A DNA stretch of 46,774 nucleotides, from assembly GCA_017439405.1 (NCBI GenBank), contig JAFSJF010000030.1, positions 1 to 46,774 on the forward strand, given 5' to 3'. This stretch comes from Bacteroidales bacterium (GTDB lineage: Bacteria; Bacteroidota; Bacteroidia; Bacteroidales; F082). Numbering within the stretch: the first letter of the stretch is position 1; each line of letters opens with the position of its first letter. The position numbers were made by a program, and so were the translations under genes. This document shows positions 17,881 to 26,567 of the stretch, in pieces. The notes under the pieces were generated by a model. The model saw nothing but the letters and a program-made list of their open reading frames with translations. It searched no databases and was not told the origin of the DNA.

Positions 17881-19044
17881 ATGGACAACCAACGCTATAG
17901 CTTGCGCGGCGTCTCTGCCGAAAAAGAAGACATCCACAACGCCATCAAGAACCTTGACAAGGGCTTGTATCCCAATGCGTTCTGCAAAATCATCCCCGAC
18001 ATACTCGGGGGCGACCCGCTCTATTGCAACATCATGCACGCCGACGGCGCAGGAACCAAATCGTCGCTCGCCTACCTCTATTGGAAAGAGACTGGCGACA
18101 TGAGCGTGTGGGAAGGCGTGGCGCAAGACGCCGTAGTGATGAACACCGACGACCTCATCTGCGTGGGCGCGACCAACAACATGCTCCTTTCCTCCACCAT
18201 CGGGCGCAACAAGAGCCTGATTCCGGGCGAGGTGATTTCGGCTTTGATTAACGGCACGGAGCACTTCTTGGAGAAGCTGCGCAAGCTCGGCATCGGCATT
18301 TACCTCACTGGTGGCGAAACCGCCGACGTGGGCGACTTGGTACGCACCGTCATCGTCGACAGCACCGTGACGACACGCATCAGACGTGATGAAGTGATTG
18401 AGAACAACCTCCAACCCGGCGATGTCATCGTGGCCTTCGCCTCTTACGGACAAGCCACTTACGAGGACAACTACAACGGTGGCATGGGCAGCAACGGCCT
18501 CACCTCGGCCCGCCACGACATGCTGAACCATTATTTGGCAGAGAAATACGACGAGAGCTACGACCATAGCATCCCTGAAGATTTGGTTTATTCCGGTCCG
18601 CACAAACTCACTGACCCGACCGAAGTCCCAGGCGTTGATGTGGGCAAGCTCATCCTCTCGCCCACCCGCACCTACGCCCCGCTGATGATTCCGATACTGA
18701 AGGAGTTCCGCAAGCAAATCCACGGCATCATCCATTGCAGCGGCGGTGCCCAGACCAAGGTGTTGCACTTCGTTGACAAACTGCACATCGTGAAAGACAA
18801 CATGTTGGCTTTGCCGCCCTTGTTCAAGATGATCCAAGCCACCTCGGGCACCGACTGGCACGAGATGTACAAGGTCTTCAACATGGGCCATCGCCTCGAA
18901 ATCTACACCAACGAAAAGGCCGCCAACGAGATGATTGCCATCGCAAAAGAATTCAATATCGACAGCCAGATTATTGGCCATGTGGAGGCATCCGAGCAAA
19001 AGAGATTGACAATTAAGAGTGAGTTTGGAACGTTTGAGTATTAA
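17881..19044 (+). CDS. purM: Phosphoribosylformylglycinamidine cyclo-ligase (AIR synthase)
   Basis: A 387-residue cytosolic enzyme of purine synthesis that converts FGAM to AIR using ATP. The PurM/SelD-type fold is shown by HADGAGTKS (the ATP-binding DGVGTK equivalent), MNTDDLICVGA, YLTGGETADVGD and, in the C-terminal half, SPTRTYAP, HCSGGAQTKV and MGHRLEIY. It starts at an ATG eleven bases after a long inverted repeat. The final 115 bases (18930-19044) are duplicated in diverged form at 20414-20528, beyond an AT-rich gene, so this 3' end appears to be an insertion hotspot. Confidence 0.94.
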   Translation: MDNQRYSLRGVSAEKEDIHNAIKNLDKGLYPNAFCKIIPDILGGDPLYCNIMHADGAGTKSSLAYLYWKETGDMSVWEGVAQDAVVMNTDDLICVGATNNMLLSSTIGRNKSLIPGEVISALINGTEHFLEKLRKLGIGIYLTGGETADVGDLVRTVIVDSTVTTRIRRDEVIENNLQPGDVIVAFASYGQATYEDNYNGGMGSNGLTSARHDMLNHYLAEKYDESYDHSIPEDLVYSGPHKLTDPTEVPGVDVGKLILSPTRTYAPLMIPILKEFRKQIHGIIHCSGGAQTKVLHFVDKLHIVKDNMLALPPLFKMIQATSGTDWHEMYKVFNMGHRLEIYTNEKAANEMIAIAKEFNIDSQIIGHVEASEQKRLTIKSEFGTFEY

Positions 19045-19066
19045 AACCATCAAAATTATAACCATC

Positions 19067-20413
19067 ATGAAAAAAATTCTTATTTTATCATTAGTTTTAG
19101 TTTGCCTGTTTCATGGCATTTCAGACGCACAAACTACAGACGGACAAACGTTCATTAACGCTTTCTTTCCCGAAAGTTCTTACTATGAAGGTCACCATTG
19201 CAACTCAAATTATCTATTGGACACGCTATATTGGAGTGAATGGTATAACGGTTCTGGTGGATACCATTATCTTCTCAATTACAAATACATCTTCACTTAT
19301 CTTCCTGATGGTAATGTCTATCAGATAATGCAATATGCATATATTCAGGACTACAATCAATGGCGGCAATCATATCGATATTCATTTGACTATGATGAGG
19401 ATGGCCGACTGACAAGTTATAGAAGTGAGGTACAAAAACCTAATGGGCAATGGCAGTATTATACCATCAAAGAATACACATACGACAATCAGGACAGGGT
19501 GTCTGTAATACTCCAAACGAATTGGGCAGGAGAAGGTTATGAGGATAGCCATAAAGAGTTTCAATATGAATATGATGAAGATGGCCACTTGTTGAGAGAA
19601 GCTATCTATTGGCCCGACCAAGGTCGTTATTATTCCCGCTTTCTATACGAATATGAAAATGACAATTTGACCTCCGAATACTATCAAAGATGGCTTCCTT
19701 CATCAGGATGGACTGACATTGATTGGTACCAATTTAGTTATGTAAACGGCAAGATATCAGACATGATTCATCAGATCTGGAATTCTTCAGAACAAAATTG
19801 GTACAATTATGAAAAACAAACATACGAATACCATCCTGAAGAAGAAAGAGCATACATTATTTCCCAGTCATGGGACAACGAATGGATAAACAGATACCGT
19901 GCGACCAATTTTATTTCAAACGGTCGCCTTGTAATAGATAGTACACAAAAATGGCAAAACGAGGAATGGGTTGACTTTACAGCTTGCGAATATTCATTTG
20001 ACGGTTCGGGGAATTTCACAGAAGCAAAATGGAAAGATTATGTTGACGGTGAATGGGTTGATAGTGACTACAATACAAAAACCATTGTCAGTTATAATGA
20101 TGGAGTGTCTATCCTTTGCGACTATATCCAATCATTTCGAGCAAGATACATAAGCACCAACAGCACATCAGAATTATACACTACCAACCAGACTACCATT
20201 TTTCCTAATCCAGGAACGAACCAGTTTACTATTCAAGCCGACACTCCTTTTACGCATGTCATAGTTTATGACATGACGGGCCTTCAAATATTCAGTCAAT
20301 CCGTATCTGAAACTGCAATTCGCATCAACACCGAAAGTTGGCCATCTGGAATCTATTTCTGGAAAGCATACAATTCAAATTCTGCTCAATGCGGGAAATG
20401 GGTAAAAAACTAA
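19067..20413 (+). CDS. Secreted protein with T9SS C-terminal sorting domain, YD-repeat-like
   Basis: A 448-residue secreted protein of unknown function. The signal peptide ends near SDAQT (about 21). The body is a series of loosely repeated aromatic strands with Y-x-Y-D-x-D-G-x-L motifs (for example YEYDEDGHL), reminiscent of RHS/YD-type repeats. The last ~75 residues are a type A T9SS sorting domain (FPNPGTNQFTI, YDMTGL, GIYFWKAY). The ATG at 19067 is chosen because it begins a clean signal peptide. Base composition is visibly AT-richer than in purM and the genes before it. Together with the purM-tail copy immediately after its stop, this suggests recent acquisition. Confidence 0.82.
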   Translation: MKKILILSLVLVCLFHGISDAQTTDGQTFINAFFPESSYYEGHHCNSNYLLDTLYWSEWYNGSGGYHYLLNYKYIFTYLPDGNVYQIMQYAYIQDYNQWRQSYRYSFDYDEDGRLTSYRSEVQKPNGQWQYYTIKEYTYDNQDRVSVILQTNWAGEGYEDSHKEFQYEYDEDGHLLREAIYWPDQGRYYSRFLYEYENDNLTSEYYQRWLPSSGWTDIDWYQFSYVNGKISDMIHQIWNSSEQNWYNYEKQTYEYHPEEERAYIISQSWDNEWINRYRATNFISNGRLVIDSTQKWQNEEWVDFTACEYSFDGSGNFTEAKWKDYVDGEWVDSDYNTKTIVSYNDGVSILCDYIQSFRARYISTNSTSELYTTNQTTIFPNPGTNQFTIQADTPFTHVIVYDMTGLQIFSQSVSETAIRINTESWPSGIYFWKAYNSNSAQCGKWVKN

Positions 20414-20528
20414 GATGATTGCCATCGCCAAGGAGTTCAATATTGATAGCCAGATTATTGGTCATGTGGAGGCTTCGGAGAAGAAGCAGTTAACGATAAG
20501 AAGTGAGTTTGGAATGTTTGAGTATTAA
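20414..20528 (+). pseudogene. Duplicated, diverged 3' end of purM
   Basis: These 115 bases align without gaps to the last 115 bases of purM (18930-19044). I count 19 differences, about 83% identity, most at third codon positions. The reading frame encodes the PurM C-terminus (MIAIAKEFNIDSQ to FEY) with its stop. It begins directly after the TAA of the T9SS gene and is followed by a leader resembling the one after the real purM. It is a remnant or footprint, not a functional gene. Confidence 0.9.
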
Positions 20529-20551
20529 ACAACCTACAAATCATAAACATC

Positions 20552-20962
20552 ATGAACAAATCAAAGTTTTTAGTCTTAATGGGCTTTTTGCTCTGTTTAG
20601 GTTTTGCAGGTTGCAACAAAAACGGCGAAAAAGTCACCATCAAAACCAACCAGCCCGAAGAAGTACAGGCGCATTACGCAAAGATTACCGGCACCATCAA
20701 ATCGCTGGACAAAAACATTAATGAACTTTGGGCTTACGGCTATTGTTTAGGTGAAGAGCCTAATCCCGACATGTCACACATGGTCGCTTGCGTTTATAAA
20801 ACGAACTATGACCATCCTGATGTATCACTTCCGAGACCCTTTGAGTACATGCTTGTTGGTCTGGAGCAAGAAACTGAATACCATTTTAGGGCTTTCGCCT
20901 TTCTCGATCAAAATTCGGTCGTCTTTGGCAAGGACATTAGTTTTACAACCCCAGCCGAATAA
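20552..20962 (+). CDS. Small lipoprotein with fibronectin type III-like fold
   Basis: A 136-residue probable lipoprotein with lipobox GFAGC (C21). The mature part reads like a single FN3-type beta sandwich: strands around HYAKITGTIKS and YGYCLGE, then the characteristic LEQETEYHFRAFAF near the end. It starts 23 bases after the purM-tail copy and has a leader similar to that of the 19067 gene. Its function is unknown. Confidence 0.7.
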   Translation: MNKSKFLVLMGFLLCLGFAGCNKNGEKVTIKTNQPEEVQAHYAKITGTIKSLDKNINELWAYGYCLGEEPNPDMSHMVACVYKTNYDHPDVSLPRPFEYMLVGLEQETEYHFRAFAFLDQNSVVFGKDISFTTPAE

Positions 20963-21018
20963 TAACCAATGCCTTCGGTTGACTACTTCGTCAGCACATT
21001 GATTGACAGACGTTTGAT

Positions 21019-21642
21019 CTACAAAACCAGAACTATTGCATCTAAAGTTCTGGCTTCTGTTTTATAGCCCAACTTCTCCTTAAGTTTCTGTTTCCGCTTG
21101 AAAATGGCGCTTTCGGAAACGCAATAGATTTCGGCCAATTCAAAGGTCGTCAATCCGGATTTCACCAAACAACAGAACTGGAAATCCTTCTCTGGCATTT
21201 CCTTTTCGTGAAGCTTGTCGGAAAATGATGTGAAAGTGTTTGCAACAACCTCGCACAATGCATTGATTTCCTGCTCTTTCACTGCTTCAAGCGAGGTTTT
21301 CCGACTCACCGAGAAATAACCTTTCCGAACAAATGCCTTATATGCATCCGACTGTCGGAGCAACTCATTCCGCAAAGCATTCTCTTGGCTTTCGCTTGCC
21401 GTAATGGTTTGGTTTTTAGCTGATTTCTTACGAAGCCAAAACCAAAATGCAACAGCCAATACGACTATCAACAAGCCGAAAAACATGCTTTTCCATGCCA
21501 TAGTTGATTGAGAATTGGTCTCCCTCTTTTCAAGTGTCAAGCGATAAGCTGTTGCACCATTACTGCTGTCTGTCGAAACCGAAAAGCTTTCAATAGGGCT
21601 CTCCAAATGATAAATCATCTGTTTTGGTATGGTATCAAGCAT
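21019..21642 (-). CDS. Membrane-anchored HTH (LuxR-type) regulator
   Basis: A 207-residue protein. About 50 residues precede a single transmembrane helix (about 52-70), followed by RKK, a helical linker and a C-terminal helix-turn-helix (about 160-195, with LTTFELAEIYCVSESAIFKR). Bacteroidota have many regulators of this layout, usually with a large periplasmic TPR sensor. Here the sensor part is very short, so it may be a truncated member. A good Shine-Dalgarno (AAGGAGG) precedes the ATG and a TATTTTTG box lies just upstream. It is divergent from the thioredoxin-like lipoprotein gene, which it may regulate (inference). Confidence 0.7.
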   Translation of the reverse strand: MLDTIPKQMIYHLESPIESFSVSTDSSNGATAYRLTLEKRETNSQSTMAWKSMFFGLLIVVLAVAFWFWLRKKSAKNQTITASESQENALRNELLRQSDAYKAFVRKGYFSVSRKTSLEAVKEQEINALCEVVANTFTSFSDKLHEKEMPEKDFQFCCLVKSGLTTFELAEIYCVSESAIFKRKQKLKEKLGYKTEARTLDAIVLVL

Positions 21643-21661
21643 AATGCCTCCTTTCGTTTTG

Positions 21662-21669
21662 CAAAAATA
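21662..21669 (-). promoter_or_regulatory. -7 element of the membrane HTH gene
   Basis: TATTTTTG on the minus strand fits TAnnTTTG, giving a leader of only about a dozen bases that contains AAGGAGG. Confidence 0.6.
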
Positions 21670-21882
21670 AAGGTTTTGTCACATTGGAACGCCTTTTTTG
21701 CGGTCACAGGAAACCAAATTCCAGCTTTTTTCCGATATCACAGTCCAATGAAATTTCAATAAATTGATTGTCAGGTAAATACAAAACCATTCCAAAACCA
21801 TTTTCCAGCAAGTTTCCAATATCCTTCCAACTTGTTGCGCCGTTTTATTGCCAATTTTGCAGGCAAACCAAACAACACAATC

Positions 21883-23316
21883 ATGCAAAACATCAGAAAT
21901 GGCCTATTGGCACTTTTGCTCGTCACCACGACGATTTCATGCACGGCACAGAACGAAGAAATCTTTGTCACTGCTAACACCAACCTTTGTCCCAACTGCT
22001 ACAACCAGTACCGAATGCTCGACAGCATCAGCGAGAGCATCCCGCTCCACTTGGTGTTCCAACAAAGCAGTGCCAAAGAAGCGCAGAAGTTCACCGACAA
22101 GTTCCTCCACATCACGCGCGACTTCGACCTCGTTTGCGACGACTCGCTGTTTCAAGCCTACTCGCACAACACGTTTCCATGGCTTCATTACTACCGAAAC
22201 GACACCTTGCTTTTCGATGCCAACCTTGGCCAGTTTGAAAAATGGATACCTTTTATTAATAGGTTATCGAAACGGCATAGCCTCGGACAAAGTCTCGCCC
22301 AATTGCCCGATGATATGGTTTTATCTGAAGACTGTAGATGTATCTCACTGAAAAACAACTACCTTTTCATGGATTTCACTTATAATGAGCTTCATCTTCT
22401 CGATTCGGAATTCAACTTTATGAAGACCCAAGATTTTTCGGAAACTGACTTCCCAACACTGTATCAAGGCATTTTCGGCGACGAAAAGACTTGGCAGAAC
22501 GTAAGCCGTTATGCCTCGGAAATCGCGCCCTACATTCCCGACTTCGGGAAAGTCAAGATCGACAATGGCTGCGTCTTCCACGACACGCTTTTCCTGCTTG
22601 TCAACCTCAACCACATCGAGACCTATTTCAATGAAAAAAAGCAAGACTCGGCGGTCAGGGTTCTCAACGAAAGTGCCATCATCGGTTTGGACGACCAACT
22701 TAACATCCAGAGAACCTATCCTTTACGATTTCGCGACTCATTACGTTTCGATGGGTTCATAGTCAATGCATACGCACATTGTGTGTTTCAAATCAACGAA
22801 TGGGACGACATCGTCTTGGGCATTTCTCAAAAGGAAGAAAGCGAAAAACACATTCTATGCAAAATGGAGAAAACAAGCGGCGAAATCCGATTCAAGTCAC
22901 TGGTTGACAATGCTTTCATTCCCGATTTCAACGAAAAACACCAGCTTGGAACAAGTTTGTGCCTGATTAAAGTGGATAAGGAACACGCCTATTTCAACGC
23001 GGCACCCGTCATCGCCAACTACGAAAGCGGTCGTATCCTCAAACTGCCTTTCTCCAACGAAAACGCCCATTTCGACCTGAAACATGGTATTGCTGAAGCA
23101 GATTATATCCTTGCGGACGCTTTGCAAACGGAATCATCTGATTATCTGTTGTTGCATTACCTCCAGTCAAAGAGCAAATTGAGCCTCATTGACAACACTG
23201 GGGCCCGCATTTGGACACTTCACCTGCCAGACGATTTCAAGAAAGTGTATTTGGTTGATGAGGAAACGGTACTTTTCGTTGATGAGGAGAATTACCTGAT
23301 TGGCATATTAGAATAA
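21883..23316 (+). CDS. Lipoprotein with N-terminal thioredoxin-like CPNC motif
   Basis: A 477-residue probable lipoprotein (lipobox TTISC, C20). The segment VTANTNLCPNCYNQY carries a CxxC resembling a thioredoxin-like redox centre at the N-terminus of the mature protein. The remainder (about 150-477) is rich in short beta strands and may form a propeller, as in other Bacteroidota lipoproteins. I do not recognise the family. The ATG at 21883 gives a clean signal peptide; an in-frame upstream start would add 17 unlikely residues. It is divergent from the HTH gene. Confidence 0.65.
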   Translation: MQNIRNGLLALLLVTTTISCTAQNEEIFVTANTNLCPNCYNQYRMLDSISESIPLHLVFQQSSAKEAQKFTDKFLHITRDFDLVCDDSLFQAYSHNTFPWLHYYRNDTLLFDANLGQFEKWIPFINRLSKRHSLGQSLAQLPDDMVLSEDCRCISLKNNYLFMDFTYNELHLLDSEFNFMKTQDFSETDFPTLYQGIFGDEKTWQNVSRYASEIAPYIPDFGKVKIDNGCVFHDTLFLLVNLNHIETYFNEKKQDSAVRVLNESAIIGLDDQLNIQRTYPLRFRDSLRFDGFIVNAYAHCVFQINEWDDIVLGISQKEESEKHILCKMEKTSGEIRFKSLVDNAFIPDFNEKHQLGTSLCLIKVDKEHAYFNAAPVIANYESGRILKLPFSNENAHFDLKHGIAEADYILADALQTESSDYLLLHYLQSKSKLSLIDNTGARIWTLHLPDDFKKVYLVDEETVLFVDEENYLIGILE

Positions 23317-23324
23317 TTTTGTAC

Positions 23325-23774
23325 TTAATGCGGTGAAACATCGCCAAATCTCGCTTCAACAAAAAACACATAGTAAATCTTCCCTTCCTGTAGACCAACC
23401 ATTACGCGATTGTCGCCGACCGCACGAAAAACATGCAAATCAACTTCGCGGGTGACAAACGCAGGAAGCAATCCATTATGCTTGATTTGGCTCTTCGGTA
23501 TTGGCTCCATGCCAAAGGAATGATTGTGTGATTTGCGAATTTCGTTCCATCCAAGTTCAGAAAGCTTTTGCAAACGATTCAGAAAATCAACAAAAAACTT
23601 ATGGTCGCTACAATCGCAAACCGAAACATCCTTGAAATAACGAAAAGAAAAAAGAGGGTAATCAATCTTGGATAGCGTCTCTATCTCTGAACGGCTTATG
23701 ACCTTTGTCTCAATGGCATTTTTTATGAACTAGAGACCTTCGTCTGCCGTGTTTTGTTTCTTCCCTTTGCCCAT
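23325..23774 (-). pseudogene. Toxin partner of Panacea antitoxin, interrupted by an in-frame TAG
   Basis: From the ATG at 23774 the frame reads MGKGKKQNTADEGL, then TAG (23732-23730), then continues without a further stop for 134 codons (FIKNAIETKV to FGDVSPH). The downstream part reads like small toxins commonly paired with Panacea antitoxins: SKIDYPLFSFRYF near the start, IPKSQI in the middle, LHVFRAVGDNR near the end. The ATG is six bases after the antitoxin stop, the expected spacing for the second gene of such an operon. The amber codon is one substitution from AAG or CAG. Probably an inactivated toxin; the family name is inference. Confidence 0.65.
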
Positions 23775-23780
23775 TTTCCC

Positions 23781-24227
23781 TCAATCCTTGAGCCTTTCCT
23801 TGAAAAACAACCGCATTTTATCTTTGGAAATGACGTGTCCAGTACCTTCTCCAACAGGCGTTGTTTTCCATGGCATTTCGTCATGTGTCATATTCATGAG
23901 GCCGATGGCAGAAAAAGCACCATACACCTTGCAAACTTCTTCAAAAAGAGCCTGTTCCTTTCTTTCATCAAAAGAAAAATCAATGGAACGGTCAGGCTCA
24001 ATGCCATTGCGGCCAAACTCCTTGTATTTCTCATACATTGATGGAACTACAGGACCATACATCCAAGCCTCAATATCGTCATTGAAAAGCGGGGTGTCAA
24101 AGTAAGCCAAATGAAACCCTTGTTGATAATACAGCATCTTCTGAAGCTTCATGTTCGTCATCAGCTCTCCGGAATCCGCAGCATTGATTAAAAGCTGGTT
24201 TGCAATCTGTTCAACTAAATATGCCAT
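23781..24227 (-). CDS. Panacea/SocA-like (DUF4065) antitoxin
   Basis: A 148-residue cytoplasmic protein with the features of the Panacea (SocA/GepA, DUF4065) domain: TNMKLQKMLYYQQGFHLAYF near the N-terminus, then EAWMYGPVVPSMYEKYKEFG. The domain is known as a versatile antitoxin paired with diverse toxins. It is the first gene of a two-gene operon whose second gene is the interrupted toxin. A TAGTTTTG box lies 20 bases upstream of the start. Confidence 0.85.
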   Translation of the reverse strand: MAYLVEQIANQLLINAADSGELMTNMKLQKMLYYQQGFHLAYFDTPLFNDDIEAWMYGPVVPSMYEKYKEFGRNGIEPDRSIDFSFDERKEQALFEEVCKVYGAFSAIGLMNMTHDEMPWKTTPVGEGTGHVISKDKMRLFFKERLKD

Positions 24228-24246
24228 GATCGATGTTATTTTGCTG

Positions 24247-24254
24247 CAAAACTA
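24247..24254 (-). promoter_or_regulatory. -7 element of the Panacea antitoxin operon
   Basis: TAGTTTTG on the minus strand fits TAnnTTTG. It is back to back with the prfA promoter box at 24313. Confidence 0.55.
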
Positions 24255-24312
24255 CAACTTTTTCCGGAAAATAATATGCTTTTGCGAAAAATGTCCATAT
24301 CAAATTATTTCG

Positions 24313-24320
24313 TACCTTTG
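24313..24320 (+). promoter_or_regulatory. -7 element of prfA
   Basis: TACCTTTG fits TAnnTTTG. Transcription would begin near 24327, so codons upstream of that cannot be the start of prfA; this decides the GTG start at 24339. Confidence 0.6.
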
Positions 24321-24338
24321 CCCATCAAATACTGTATT

Positions 24339-25445
24339 GTGGACATCACCTCAAAACTCGAAACGATAAAGCACCGCTGGGAGGAAATGGGCGAACAGCT
24401 CGCCGACCCCGCCGTGGCTTCCGACATGAAGAAGTTCGTGAAGCTCAACAAGGACTACAAGGACTTGGAGCCTATCGTCATGGCCTTCAAGCAATACAAG
24501 ACCCTGAAAGCCAACGTGGAAGAAGCCAAGGAAATCCTCGCCACCGAAAAGGACGAAGAAATGCGCAAGATGGCCCAAGAGGAATGGGACACCGCCCAAA
24601 CGCGCATCGAGCAGCTGGAACAGGACATCCGCGTGATGATGATTCCGAAAGACCCTCAGGACTCGAAGAACGCCATCATGGAAATCCGTGCCGGCACGGG
24701 CGGCGACGAGGCCTGCCTCTTTGCCGGCGACCTCTTCCGTATGTACACCAAATTCTGCGAAAACAAGGGCTGGAAGGTGGAAGTGACCTCCGTCAGCGAG
24801 GGTGCCAGCGGCGGCTACAAGGAAATCGACTTCACCGTGACGGGCAACGGCTGCTACGGTATCCTCAAGTTTGAGTCGGGTGTGCACCGCGTGCAACGTG
24901 TGCCCAAGACCGAGACGCAAGGCCGCATTCACACCTCCGCCGCATCGGTGGCCGTGCTGCCCGAAGCCGAAGAGTTCGATGTGGAAATCAACGAGGGCGA
25001 AATCAAATGGGACACCTTCCGCTCCAGTGGCGCTGGCGGACAGAACGTGAACAAAGTGGAGTCGGGCGTGCGCCTGCGTTATATGTGGAAGAACCCCAAC
25101 ACGGGCGAGATGCAGGAAATCCTTATCGAGTGCACCGAGACCCGCGACCAACCCAAGAACCGCGAACGCGCCTTGGCCCGACTGCGCACGCGCATCTACG
25201 ACATGGAATACCAGAAATACATCAGCGACATCTCCGCCAAGCGCAAGACCATGGTCTCGACCGGCGACCGCTCGGCGAAGATCCGCACCTACAACTATCC
25301 CCAAGGCCGTGTCACCGACCACCGCGTTGAGGGTTTGACCGTCTACAATCTCGCCGCCGTCATGGATGGCGACTTGGAGGAAATCATCAACCGCCTGCAA
25401 ATGGCGGAAAACGCTGAGAGACTGAAAGAAAATATTGAATCATAA
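24339..25445 (+). CDS. prfA: Peptide chain release factor 1
   Basis: A 368-residue release factor that reads UAA and UAG and triggers peptide hydrolysis. The catalytic GGQ is in GAGGQNVNK. The codon-recognition segment is VPKTETQGRIHTS, with P-K-T at the RF1 PxT position. The N-terminal coiled-coil domain and ordinary RF1 length are present. The frame is open upstream, but the promoter box at 24313 excludes earlier starts, so the GTG at 24339 (MDITSKLETIKHRWEE) is chosen. That UAG is a stop here is relevant to the interrupted toxin gene next door. Confidence 0.95.
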   Translation: MDITSKLETIKHRWEEMGEQLADPAVASDMKKFVKLNKDYKDLEPIVMAFKQYKTLKANVEEAKEILATEKDEEMRKMAQEEWDTAQTRIEQLEQDIRVMMIPKDPQDSKNAIMEIRAGTGGDEACLFAGDLFRMYTKFCENKGWKVEVTSVSEGASGGYKEIDFTVTGNGCYGILKFESGVHRVQRVPKTETQGRIHTSAASVAVLPEAEEFDVEINEGEIKWDTFRSSGAGGQNVNKVESGVRLRYMWKNPNTGEMQEILIECTETRDQPKNRERALARLRTRIYDMEYQKYISDISAKRKTMVSTGDRSAKIRTYNYPQGRVTDHRVEGLTVYNLAAVMDGDLEEIINRLQMAENAERLKENIES

Positions 25446-25447
25446 TG

Positions 25448-25585
25448 TCACAAAACAAACAAAACTTACAAAACAATAATAGAAGCAATAGCGACTGGCA
25501 CAACCGTGCCGTCGCAGGAAAGCCGCCGGTTGGCGAGCTTTCCCCAGCAAGAAAACGAGTTTTGCTGGTTTTGCAGGTTTTGTGA
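25448..25585. repeat. Large multi-hairpin palindromic element between prfA and pyrF
   Basis: The outer arms TCACAAAAC (25448-25456) and GTTTTGTGA (25577-25585) pair perfectly, followed inward by CAAAAC/GTTTTG. Inside are three hairpins: GCGAC-GGCAC/GTGCC-GTCGC (25491-25515), GGAAAGC-CGCC/GGCG-GCTTTCC (25517-25543) and CCAGCAA/TTGCTGG (25544-25568). No T tract follows. It may be a dispersed palindromic element or a structured leader of pyrF. Confidence 0.7.
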
Positions 25586-25600
25586 TAAAAAACACCAGTT

Positions 25601-26428
25601 ATGAACAAAAAACAGTTATACGAACAAATCAAGAAAAAGCAGTCGTTCCTTTGCGTCGGGCTCGACACCGACATCAACAAGATCCCTCAGGATTTGTTGG
25701 CCATGGACGACCCCGTTTTTGAATTCAACAAGCAGATTATCAACAAGACTGCCGAGTTTGCCGTGGCCTACAAACCCAACACGGCCTTCTACGAAGTGTG
25801 TGGCAGCAAAGGCTGGCAGAGCTTGGAGCGCACCATCCAATACATCCACAACAACCACCCTGACATCTTCATCATCGCCGACGCCAAGCGCGGCGACATC
25901 GGCAACACCTCGGCCAACTACGCCAAGGCCTTCTTCAACACCTTGAAAGCCGATGCCCTGACCGTGGCACCCTACATGGGCAAGGATTCGGTGGAGCCGT
26001 TCCTCAACTTCGAGGGCAAATGGGTCGTGCTGCTCGCTTTGACCTCCAACAAAGGCTCGCAGGACTTCCAATACCTAAATGTTGGTGAACGGATGCTGCA
26101 CCAGCAAGTGCTGCAAACGGCCACCACTTGGGCCACCTCGGAGCAGATGATGTTTGTGGTAGGTGCGACGCATCCCGAGGAATTGGGCGAAATCCGCAAG
26201 ATGTTGCCCGACTATTTCTTCCTCGTGCCGGGCGTAGGCGCACAAGGCGGCGACCTTCAGGCCGTGGCCCACAACGGCTTGAACGACGAATGTGGCTTGC
26301 TCGTCAACTCGTCGCGTGGCATCATCTATGCCTCCAATGGCAGCGACTTTGCCGTTCGGGCGGGCGAAGAAGCGAAGAAATTGCAGGAACAGATGAGTTT
26401 GCTATTAAAAGAACAAGGGTTGGTTTAA
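25601..26428 (+). CDS. pyrF: Orotidine 5'-phosphate decarboxylase
   Basis: A 275-residue cytosolic enzyme that decarboxylates OMP to UMP in pyrimidine synthesis. It is the longer (type 2) bacterial form. FLCVGLDTD begins the TIM barrel, the catalytic D94-A-K96-R-G-D99 charge network is intact, and [10 protein letters not shown] and [10 protein letters not shown] form the phosphate-binding end. It follows prfA by 155 bases that fold into a complex palindrome. A bidirectional terminator lies about 90 bases after the stop. Confidence 0.96.
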   Translation: MNKKQLYEQIKKKQSFLCVGLDTDINKIPQDLLAMDDPVFEFNKQIINKTAEFAVAYKPNTAFYEVCGSKGWQSLERTIQYIHNNHPDIFIIADAKRGDIGNTSANYAKAFFNTLKADALTVAPYMGKDSVEPFLNFEGKWVVLLALTSNKGSQDFQYLNVGERMLHQQVLQTATTWATSEQMMFVVGATHPEELGEIRKMLPDYFFLVPGVGAQGGDLQAVAHNGLNDECGLLVNSSRGIIYASNGSDFAVRAGEEAKKLQEQMSLLLKEQGLV

Positions 26429-26429
26429 T

Positions 26430-26512
26430 CCCCTCGCCCTTCGGACTTGGGTAGAGTTTGAATCCCCCGCCCTTGGGGCATCCCCTTGAAAGAGGGAGGC
26501 GCAAAGCGATGA
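26430..26512. repeat. Intergenic repeat (CCCCTTGAAAGAGGG ... GCGCAAAGCG family)
   Basis: Follows the pyrF stop. It ends in GGAGGCGCAAAGCGATGAC, the same tail word as the tandem units at 32196-32512, and contains inverted CCCCTT/AGAGGG words. A member of a dispersed family. Confidence 0.6.
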
Positions 26513-26516
26513 CAAG

Positions 26517-26549
26517 AAAAAAAGCCACCTCAATCGAGATGGCTTTTTT
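26517..26549. terminator. Bidirectional Rho-independent terminator
   Basis: AAAAAAAGCCACCTC (26517-26531) and GAGATGGCTTTTTT (26536-26549) form a stem with A and T tracts on both sides. It can end both pyrF (+) and the convergent Omp28-like gene (-). Confidence 0.88.
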
Positions 26550-26567
26550 CGTCTAAATCAGAGAACC

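Noticed and set aside
23730-23732. UAG reassigned to an amino acid in this organism
   Set aside because: A normal gene (the ABC permease ending at 11873) terminates with TAG and RF1 (prfA) is encoded here, so UAG is a stop.
19045-24250. Integrative element with its own integrase
   Set aside because: The accessory patch has no recombinase, relaxase or transposase gene. Only the duplicated purM tail hints at integration.
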